12,068 nucleotides of DNA, taken from Spirochaetales bacterium. GTDB lineage: Bacteria; Spirochaetota; Spirochaetia; SZUA-6; DRHE01. Both the position numbers and the translations under genes were made by a program. The notes under the pieces are model-generated. The model was not told the DNA's origin. It made no database searches and saw nothing but the letters and a program-made list of their open reading frames with translations. The DNA lies in the NCBI GenBank assembly GCA_016935715.1, contig JAFGQJ010000303.1:1-12068 (forward strand), read 5' to 3'. This document shows, in pieces, positions 6,628-12,068 of the stretch (position 1 is the first letter of the stretch; each line of letters opens with the position of its first letter).

Positions 6628-7338
6628 ATGAGAAAGATCGGAATTGTCGGAGGCCTGGGGCCGGAATCCACGATTGAGTACTACAGGGGGATCATCGAGG
6701 CCTTCCGTCCCACCTATGAGAGCCTCGGCTACCCGGAAATCGCGATCGAAAGCGTGGATCTGCGATCCTTCACCGAGCAGGCCGAAGCCGGGCAATGGGA
6801 CGGGATCGCGGCGGCGCTGATCGAGCGATTCGAGACCCTCCGCCGGGGAGGAGCCGAGTTCGGGGCAATCGCCTCCAACACGCCCCACCGGGTATTCGAG
6901 CAGGTCCAGGGGGGTACGAAGCTCCCGCTGCTCAGCATCGTTACGGCGGTCCGGGATCACTCCCGCAAGCTGGGCGTGAGCACCCTCTGCCTCCTCGGTA
7001 CGCGCTTCACCATGGAATCCGAGTTCTTCCAGCGTTCGTTTCAACAAGCGGGCATCGACCTGGTCGTTCCCAACGCCCGGGAGATCGACTACATTCAGGA
7101 GAAGCTCTTCGCGGAGGTCGAGTTCGGCATGGTCGAGGATGAAACCAGGAAGGGCTTCCTGGCGATCGTGGAGAGGCTCAGGGAGGAGCAGCACAGCGAG
7201 GGGGTCATCCTCGGCTGTACGGAGCTTCCCCTGCTGTTGAAAGCCGAGGATATCAGAGGCCACTACATCGACACCACGGCAATCCACATAGCCGCGATCG
7301 TCCAGGCCTGCCGGGAGGTCGAGCGCATCAATGGATGA
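6628..7338 (+). CDS. Aspartate/glutamate racemase family protein
   Basis: 236 residues, the normal size for the family, with a clear ribosome site (GAGGAG 7 bases before ATG 6628). This cytoplasmic, cofactor-independent family swaps D- and L-forms of aspartate, glutamate or related amino acids using two facing acid/base residues. The N-terminus MRKIGIVGGLGPESTIEYYR is the family hallmark. The C-lobe catalytic residue is Cys197 in ILGCTELP. The N-lobe position, Cys in classical aspartate racemases, is Ser83 in ASNTPH. From memory, E. coli YgeA (L-aspartate/glutamate-specific racemase) also lacks the first Cys, having Thr there. The enzyme may therefore be one-sided in stereospecificity, or act as an isomerase or lyase of a related substrate. 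It is divergent from a PLP dehydratase, so the two may jointly process an amino acid. Family call is firm; substrate is open. Confidence 0.9.
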   Translation: MRKIGIVGGLGPESTIEYYRGIIEAFRPTYESLGYPEIAIESVDLRSFTEQAEAGQWDGIAAALIERFETLRRGGAEFGAIASNTPHRVFEQVQGGTKLPLLSIVTAVRDHSRKLGVSTLCLLGTRFTMESEFFQRSFQQAGIDLVVPNAREIDYIQEKLFAEVEFGMVEDETRKGFLAIVERLREEQHSEGVILGCTELPLLLKAEDIRGHYIDTTAIHIAAIVQACREVERING

Positions 7339-7398
7339 TCCCTAAGAGGGTTCCAGTCCTCGAAAGGCTGTTCAACTACGGCGGGCGCCGTCAGCGTC

Positions 7399-7426
7399 TT
7401 GCATTCCCCGCCGGCAGGCATATACT
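7399..7426 (+). promoter_or_regulatory. Candidate sigma-70-type promoter for the small exported protein
   Basis: TTGCAT (7399-7404) and TATACT (7421-7426) are separated by 16 bases. TATACT matches the -10 consensus at 5 of 6 positions; the -35 is weak at 3 of 6. Transcription would start about 7433, leaving a leader of about 20 bases that includes the GAGGGGG ribosome site (7436-7442). The rest of the 113-bp gap 7339-7451 holds only a 5-bp hairpin. Confidence 0.4.
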
Positions 7427-7451
7427 TACATTGCAGAGGGGGATTCGAAGC

Positions 7452-8069
7452 ATGGACGGAAAGCGATTCTGCCTGATCGTTCTGCTCATCTTCCCGGCGG
7501 TCGCCTCCCACGCCCTGGGCTTCCCCGAAACCTCGATTACCAGAACGCACCTCATGAAGGACATCGATCGATCCACCGTCACGATCGCCTTGGGGGTGGA
7601 AGATATCCGGGAAGAGGAAGAGGGGGAGGCCGACTACCAGGGTGATTTCCTGTTCGGATACCTCGGCTATTCGCCCCTCGACTGGTTGGAGTTCGGCGTC
7701 GCGGTTCATACCGCGGAGCTTACCTTTTTTCCTGCGGCGGAGCTCAAGATCGATGCGATCGATCTGTTCACCGATTCCAGCCGCTTTTCCCTGCTGCTGA
7801 TGGGCGGGATCGGCGGTCTGCGGGAGGACGGGGTTTTCCACCTGGTCTACCACGGCGGCGGAGCGCTGAACTATCAGGTCAGGGAGGACCTCCAGCTGTA
7901 CCTGGGGGCCGGCGGCGACTGCCTGTCGGAAGCCCTGAGCCTTCAGGGCGGCCTTTACGCGGTGCTGCTGGAGTGGCTGGGCCTGTCGGTGAATCTCAAG
8001 GTGGTCGGCGGCCCGGACGGCTGGGAACCGATGCTCTCCGCCGCCGCTATCGCCGTTGTGGGAAACTGA
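7452..8069 (+). CDS. Small exported protein, probably an outer-membrane beta-barrel
   Basis: 205 residues from ATG 7452, preceded by GAGGGGG about 9 bases upstream. The frame is open from 7335, but only this start puts a signal peptide at the N-terminus: MDGKRF, a hydrophobic core at 6-18, and a likely signal peptidase I cleavage after Ser-His-Ala21. The lack of a Cys at the cleavage site argues against a lipoprotein. The mature chain is built of short strands of alternating residues separated by Gly/Asp/Glu turns (for example DWLEFGVAVHTAELTF, VREDLQLYLGAGG and LGLSVNLKVVGG), as in an eight-strand barrel of about this size. It ends in AIAVVGN, not the usual aromatic terminus, so a periplasmic beta-protein is possible. 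No specific family is recognised. It follows the racemase gene but probably has its own promoter, and it converges on the ABC genes with a 31-bp gap. Confidence 0.75.
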   Translation: MDGKRFCLIVLLIFPAVASHALGFPETSITRTHLMKDIDRSTVTIALGVEDIREEEEGEADYQGDFLFGYLGYSPLDWLEFGVAVHTAELTFFPAAELKIDAIDLFTDSSRFSLLLMGGIGGLREDGVFHLVYHGGGALNYQVREDLQLYLGAGGDCLSEALSLQGGLYAVLLEWLGLSVNLKVVGGPDGWEPMLSAAAIAVVGN

Positions 8070-8100
8070 AATCGATCACCGGAGACCGTTGCGAAAAAAA

Positions 8101-9927
8101 TCACTCCGCTTCCTTGTCGATGAACTGCTTGTCGTACAGCTCCCGGTAGATCCCGCCCCTCGACAGGAGCTGCTCGTGCCGTCCCGCCTCCACGATCCTC
8201 CCCTCCTCGAGGACGTAGATCAGGTCGGCGTTCTGCACCGTGGTCAAACGGTGAGCGATCACGATGGCCGTTCTCCCGGAGAACAGGCGCTCGAGCGCCT
8301 CCTGGATCAGGGTTTCGGTGAGGGTGTCCACGCTGGCGGTGGCCTCATCCAGGATGATGACGCCGGGCTCGGCCAGGATCGCCCTGGCGATGCAGATCAG
8401 CTGCCTCTGCCCGCTGGAGAGGTTCACGCCCCCTTCCTGGACCTGCGTGTCGTAGCCCGACGGAAGACGGCTGATGAATCCGTGGGCGTTGGCAGCCTGC
8501 GCCGCCCGGCGGACGGCCTCCATCGGGGCCCGGGGAGATCCGAAGCGGATGTTGTCGGCGACGGTGCCGGTGAACAGGAAGGGGTCCTGGGAGACGAGCC
8601 CCATCCGGCTGCGCAGGGACACCTGTGAGATCCGTCGGACATCGATGCCGTCGATGAACAGAGCGCCGCTGGTCACATCGTAGAATCGCATCACCAGGTT
8701 GGCCACGGTCGTCTTTCCGGCTCCGGTTCGTCCGACCAGGGCGACGGTGGTGCCGGGCTCCACAACCAGGTCGACGTCATGGAGGACGGGGGCACCATCG
8801 TAGACGAAGCAGACCCGCCGGAGTTCGACCTTTCCCCGGATCTCCTGCAGCTGCACGGCGTCGGGGGCATCGCGGATCCGCGGCTCCGACTCCAGCAGCT
8901 CGATCACCTTCTCCCCTCCCGCCATCGAGGCCTGCATGGTCGTATAGATCTGGCTGATCTCGCGGATCGGCGCGAAGAAGCGGGTTACGTAGGACAGATA
9001 GGCGACGACCGTGCCGATGGAAATGGCTCCGCGGATGACCGAGTAGCCCCCGAAGCCCAGCACGATCGCCATGGCCAGGATGCCGAGGAACTCCACCGCA
9101 GGCAGGAACATGAAGGCCAGAGACATGGCCCGGACGTGGGCATCCCGGTTCTCCCGGTTCACCCGGTCGAATTTCTCCCGGCTGGACTGCTCCCGGGCGA
9201 AAGCCTGGATGACCCGCATGCCCGCCAGGTTTTCCGCCAGGTCGCCGACCACCGCGGCCACCCGGCTGCGGGTGGTGCTGTAGGCCACCTTGGCACGCCG
9301 GGAGAACAGAGTCGTAGCCAGGATCATCAGGGGCAGAACCGAGAAGGTTACCAGGGCCAGCGACGGGCTCAGGAGGATCATGACGGTGAGGATACCGACG
9401 AGGATGAGGCTGTCCCCCACCAGATTGATCAGGCCGTCGGACAGGAAATGATTGATCACCTCCACGTCATTGATCACCCTGGAGAGGGTGACGCCGATGA
9501 TGTGGGTGTCGTGGTAGCCCAGGTGCAGCCTCTGCAGATGCCGGACGAGATCGGCCCGCAGCGTGTAGAGAACCCGGTGTCCCACCCAGGAGAGGATGTA
9601 CTGCTGGCCGGCCGTGGAGAAAGCGAGGGCCACGAAGGCGGCGGCGGTGAGCAGCGCGATTCGTCCGAGACCCGCCAGGTCCCCCTGGATGATGTGCCTG
9701 TCGATGGCGATCTTGATCAGGTACGGCGTCAGCAGGGTGAGACCGGAGGAGACGAGCATCAGGAAGAAGGCCAGCAGCATGCGCTGCCAATGCGGCTCGA
9801 GGAAGACCAGAAGCCTGAGCAGGGTCTTCAGATTGAAAGCCTTCCGCTCCTGCTCCTGACCCATGGTCCTCATCATTTGCCCCGGTCCGCGGAATTGGGT
9901 GTCTCCGCTGCCGATGGTGAAGCTCAT
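8101..9927 (-). CDS. ABC exporter half-transporter, subunit with intact Walker B and H-loop
   Basis: 608 residues: a cytoplasmic leader of about 45, a six-helix membrane domain (helices near 48-70, 88-108, 165-185, 187-207, 274-292 and 299-315), and one ATP-binding domain at about 365-600. Motifs: Walker A GRTGAGKT (399-406), Q-loop Gln447, signature LSSGQ (503-507, off the canonical LSGGQ), Walker B IILDE with catalytic Glu528, and H-loop His559 (IAHRLTTV). The intracellular loop motif LAGMRVIQAFAREQ is typical of the exporter family. Its ATG overlaps the stop of the upstream ABC gene (ATGA, 9924-9927), with a purine-rich GGGGAGGAAGGGG before it, so the two are translationally coupled and should form a heterodimer. 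It supplies the intact catalytic Walker B/H-loop half. Substrate unknown: lipid, peptide or drug are all possible. Confidence 0.93.
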   Translation of the reverse strand: MSFTIGSGDTQFRGPGQMMRTMGQEQERKAFNLKTLLRLLVFLEPHWQRMLLAFFLMLVSSGLTLLTPYLIKIAIDRHIIQGDLAGLGRIALLTAAAFVALAFSTAGQQYILSWVGHRVLYTLRADLVRHLQRLHLGYHDTHIIGVTLSRVINDVEVINHFLSDGLINLVGDSLILVGILTVMILLSPSLALVTFSVLPLMILATTLFSRRAKVAYSTTRSRVAAVVGDLAENLAGMRVIQAFAREQSSREKFDRVNRENRDAHVRAMSLAFMFLPAVEFLGILAMAIVLGFGGYSVIRGAISIGTVVAYLSYVTRFFAPIREISQIYTTMQASMAGGEKVIELLESEPRIRDAPDAVQLQEIRGKVELRRVCFVYDGAPVLHDVDLVVEPGTTVALVGRTGAGKTTVANLVMRFYDVTSGALFIDGIDVRRISQVSLRSRMGLVSQDPFLFTGTVADNIRFGSPRAPMEAVRRAAQAANAHGFISRLPSGYDTQVQEGGVNLSSGQRQLICIARAILAEPGVIILDEATASVDTLTETLIQEALERLFSGRTAIVIAHRLTTVQNADLIYVLEEGRIVEAGRHEQLLSRGGIYRELYDKQFIDKEAE

Positions 9928-11744
9928 AGCTCGGCCCCTTCCTCCCCGGTCTCGTCGATGTCTTCGACCCCTCCGCCGTACAGCCCGCTTCCCGCCGGTT
10001 CCGCCGGTTGCTCCGGCGGCCGGGCGGATTTCAACTGCCGGTTGTAGATATCCGTGTAGATGCCCGATGACCTCACCAGCTCCCCGTGGGTACCCCGGGC
10101 GGCGATCCTGCCGCCGTCAAGGACCAGGATCAGATCGGCCTTGCGCACCGTGCTCAACCTCTGGGCGATGACGAACGTGGTCCGGCCGGCCATGAGATTC
10201 TCCAGAGCGACCTGGATGAGCCGCTCCGTTTCGGTGTCTACGCTTGCTGTAGCGTCATCCAGGATCAGGATCTTCGGATCGCTCAGGATGGCCCGGGCGA
10301 TGGCGATGCGCTGCTTCTGGCCTCCGGAGAGAGTGCGGCCCTGTTCGCCCACGAGGGTGTCGTAGCCTTCGGGAAAGCGGCTGATGAAGCCGTGCGCCTG
10401 GGCGGCTTCGGCGGCCCGGATGATCTGCTGCTCCGTGGCGCCGGGAGCCCCGAAGCCTATGTTCTGCCCGATGGTTTCGGCGAAGAGGGTCGTGTCCTGC
10501 AGAACGATCCCGATCTGGGAGCGCAGCGAATCGAGAGTGATCTCCCTGATGTCGATGCCGTCGATCAGGATCCGTCCCTCTGTGGGATCGTAGAAGCGCG
10601 GTATCAGGTTGATGATGCTGGATTTTCCGCTTCCAGTGGTGCCGAGTATCGCCACAAGCCGGCCCGGCTGCACCTCGAAGCTGATTCCCGAGAGCACGGG
10701 GAGCCGGTGGAAGTAGGAAAAGGAAACCTCTTCGAAGCTCACTTTTCCCCGGATCCCTTTCAGCTCCCGGGCCCCGGCGCGCTCCATCACCTCGGAGCGG
10801 GCGTCCAGGATCTCCATGATCCGCTCCCCGGCGGAAGCAGCCTGGGCAAGCACGGCGATGACCATGCCCAGCCGGCGGACCGGAAGGGTGAGCTGGGACA
10901 GGTAGGCGGTGAAGGCGACCATCTCGCCCAGGGTGAGCTGCCCCTGGATCACCATGCGCCCACCGAACCAGATGACAAAGATCACGCCGATGCCGGCTAT
11001 CATCTGCATGATGGGGACATTGAAGGCCCTCAGCCGAGCCGCACGCCTGGACAGGCCGAACCACCTGCCGTTTTCCCGGTCGAACCTGTCGATCTCAGCC
11101 TCCTCCTGGGCGAAGGCCTTCACCACCCGGGCACCCCTGAGATTCTGCTCTATTCTCGTGGTGATGACCGCCAGCTGCTGCTGTATCCTGAGTGACAGAG
11201 GCCGGAAACGTCTCCCGAAGGAGAAGGCCACGGCGACCACGACGGGGATGCTGGCCAGGGCCAGAAGGGCGAGCAGGGGATTCATCAGGAAAAGAATGAC
11301 CGCCGTACCCGATCCCAGAACGATCCCCTCCAGCAGCCGCTGCAGGGCGCGGCCGGTGAGGAAACGGATCCGCTCGACATCCTGAACGGTACGGGACAGC
11401 AGCTCCCCGGTTTCCGTCCTGTCGTGGTAGGAAAAGGAGAGGGCGGCCAGCTTCGCGTGAATCGCCTTGCGTATGCCGTAGGCAACCCCTTGAGAAACCA
11501 TTTCCAGCGATCTGCCCTGAACGAAGGTGAACATCCCCTTGATGAGCGCGATTGCCACGAGCACCAGCGCCGAGCCGGTGATGATGCGCATGTCGCCGGC
11601 CCTGATGCCGTGGTCGACGACCCAGCGGATGAACTGCGGGACCAGCAGGGTCAAGGCGCTGACGATGAAAAAGAACGTGTAGCTCAGTAGTAGGAGCTTC
11701 CAGTAGGGACGCGCAAATGCAAAGCAGCGGGCGTAAATCTTCAT
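9924..11744 (-). CDS. ABC exporter half-transporter, subunit with degenerate ATPase motifs
   Basis: 606 residues. The membrane domain spans about 1-310 with helices near 15-37, 57-78, 137-154, 156-177, 245-262 and 270-290. The ATP-binding domain spans about 335-570. Walker A GTTGSGKS (368-375), Q-loop Gln416 and signature LSGGQ (472-476) are canonical. The Walker B catalytic Glu is Asp497 (LILDDATASVD), and the H-loop His is Gln528 (VIAQRLSTV). This paired loss marks the non-hydrolysing site of heterodimeric exporters such as TM287/288, BmrCD and TAP; with the downstream subunit it predicts one weak and one active site. A Pro/Gly/acid-rich tail (571-606) follows and overlaps the start of the next gene. 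The start at ATG 11744 has a poor ribosome site (GGAAG directly before it). The gene begins 21 bp after the stop of the upstream isomerase-like gene, suggesting one operon. Confidence 0.93.
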   Translation of the reverse strand: MKIYARCFAFARPYWKLLLLSYTFFFIVSALTLLVPQFIRWVVDHGIRAGDMRIITGSALVLVAIALIKGMFTFVQGRSLEMVSQGVAYGIRKAIHAKLAALSFSYHDRTETGELLSRTVQDVERIRFLTGRALQRLLEGIVLGSGTAVILFLMNPLLALLALASIPVVVAVAFSFGRRFRPLSLRIQQQLAVITTRIEQNLRGARVVKAFAQEEAEIDRFDRENGRWFGLSRRAARLRAFNVPIMQMIAGIGVIFVIWFGGRMVIQGQLTLGEMVAFTAYLSQLTLPVRRLGMVIAVLAQAASAGERIMEILDARSEVMERAGARELKGIRGKVSFEEVSFSYFHRLPVLSGISFEVQPGRLVAILGTTGSGKSSIINLIPRFYDPTEGRILIDGIDIREITLDSLRSQIGIVLQDTTLFAETIGQNIGFGAPGATEQQIIRAAEAAQAHGFISRFPEGYDTLVGEQGRTLSGGQKQRIAIARAILSDPKILILDDATASVDTETERLIQVALENLMAGRTTFVIAQRLSTVRKADLILVLDGGRIAARGTHGELVRSSGIYTDIYNRQLKSARPPEQPAEPAGSGLYGGGVEDIDETGEEGAEL

Positions 11745-11765
11745 CTTCCGGACCGGATGTGAAGC

Positions 11766-12068
11766 TTACCTGAATTCCTTCAGGACGTCTCTGGACTCGA
11801 TCATGACCTCCCAGGGCCGATTCTCGATTACCGCCGCGATGCTGCGCCCCCGGAAGCGTTCCAGAAAAGGCCGCAAATCGATCGAGCTGGCAGCCAGGGA
11901 CGTCCTGCCATGGGGTTGACCCGTGACCACGCCGCTTACGTGCAGGTGGGTGATCCGTTCGGCGAAATCGTCCAGGAACGAGCCGATCGGAGCTCCGGTC
12001 AGCCCGAGATGAGCCAGGTCGACGGTGAGACCGAGCTGAGGGAACCGCTGCAGGGTCGCGCGAATCTC
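11766..12068 (-). CDS. Sugar phosphate isomerase/epimerase-like TIM-barrel protein, C-terminal part (partial)
   Basis: Reading the minus strand from the right edge gives an uninterrupted frame of 100 residues ending at TAA 11766-11768; the N-terminal part lies outside the window. The sequence LGLTVDLAHLGLTGAPI, then RITHLHVSG, a HGR turn, IDLRPFLERF and AAVIENRPWE follows the last strands of the xylose isomerase-like TIM barrel (AP endonuclease 2 superfamily). In that family the Asp/His of the VDLAH strand, the HLHVSG strand and a late Glu bind metal and substrate. Many members isomerise or epimerise sugars or inositol; some are endonuclease IV-like. The usual Asp after the HVS motif is Gly here (HVSG), so the metal site may be altered. 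It is followed after 21 bp by the two ABC exporter genes. The family is likely; the substrate cannot be called from one third of the protein. Confidence 0.75.
   Translation of the reverse strand, partial: EIRATLQRFPQLGLTVDLAHLGLTGAPIGSFLDDFAERITHLHVSGVVTGQPHGRTSLAASSIDLRPFLERFRGRSIAAVIENRPWEVMIESRDVLKEFR

Noticed and set aside
5452..7287. In-frame upstream extension of the cyclase frame, making a 1164-residue protein
   Set aside because: The extension is antisense or out of frame to the well-supported dehydratase and racemase genes, contains no recognisable domain and precedes a natural N-terminus with TM helix at 5451. High GC makes such stop-free frames common.
7378..7391. Short hairpin ACGGC-GGGC-GCCGT after the racemase gene
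   Set aside because: Only 5 bp of stem and no T-run, so it is not convincing as a terminator.
7263..7853. 196-residue minus-strand frame across the racemase end and small exported protein
   Set aside because: It overlaps two plus-strand genes that have good starts and signals, and its own sequence has no signal or domain.
8070..8100. Possible terminator between the convergent exported-protein and ABC genes
   Set aside because: There is a run of A bases (T on the minus strand) directly after the ABC stop, but the only pairing is a 3-bp CGG/CCG stem. I could not support an intrinsic terminator.
8779..11195. Long plus-strand open frames (422 and 369 residues) opposite the ABC genes
   Set aside because: Rich in His, Asp, Gly and Gln with no motif, and they lie antisense to ABC domains with full catalytic motifs.

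Overview
The window is about 12 kb of high-GC bacterial DNA (roughly 60% or more by eye), densely packed with protein genes on both strands. No rRNA, tRNA, CRISPR array, insertion sequence or phage gene is visible. I infer a free-living, diderm, spirochaete-like bacterium. The grounds are a lipoprotein with a loose lipobox, beta-barrel-like exported proteins, a membrane-anchored class III adenylate cyclase with a TPR-like tail, and a very large membrane-anchored coiled-coil protein. That assignment is moderate to weak and rests on gene style, not on a marker gene.

Layout from left to right. (1) Plus strand, 1-1238: the 3' end of an exported, possibly beta-barrel, protein, joined by an ATGA stop/start overlap to a 366-residue lipoprotein of unknown function. 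(2) Minus strand, 5451-1251: a class III adenylate cyclase (sensor, HAMP, cyclase, TPR-like tail) followed 49 bp downstream by an 830-residue coiled-coil/TPR membrane protein. These look like an operon. The coiled-coil gene converges with the lipoprotein gene over a perfect inverted repeat that covers both stop codons. (3) 5538-7338: a divergent pair of amino-acid enzymes, a PLP-dependent serine/threonine-dehydratase-like enzyme (minus) and a PLP-independent aspartate/glutamate-racemase-family protein (plus). The 133-bp control region between them contains a 15-bp tandem repeat and an ATTGC-AG-GCAAT inverted repeat. (4) 7452-8069, plus: a small exported, probably beta-barrel protein with its own promoter candidate. 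(5) Minus strand, 12068-8101: the C-terminal end of a sugar phosphate isomerase/epimerase-like TIM-barrel protein, then two half-size ABC exporter genes overlapping by ATGA. The two ABC subunits show the classic asymmetry of a heterodimeric exporter with one degenerate and one intact ATPase site.

Most of the window is ordinary chromosomal gene content. The parts most worth a second look are the cAMP cyclase/giant coiled-coil pair, the repeat-rich divergent control region, and the racemase whose first catalytic cysteine is a serine. I do not see a clearly new defence or mobile system here.
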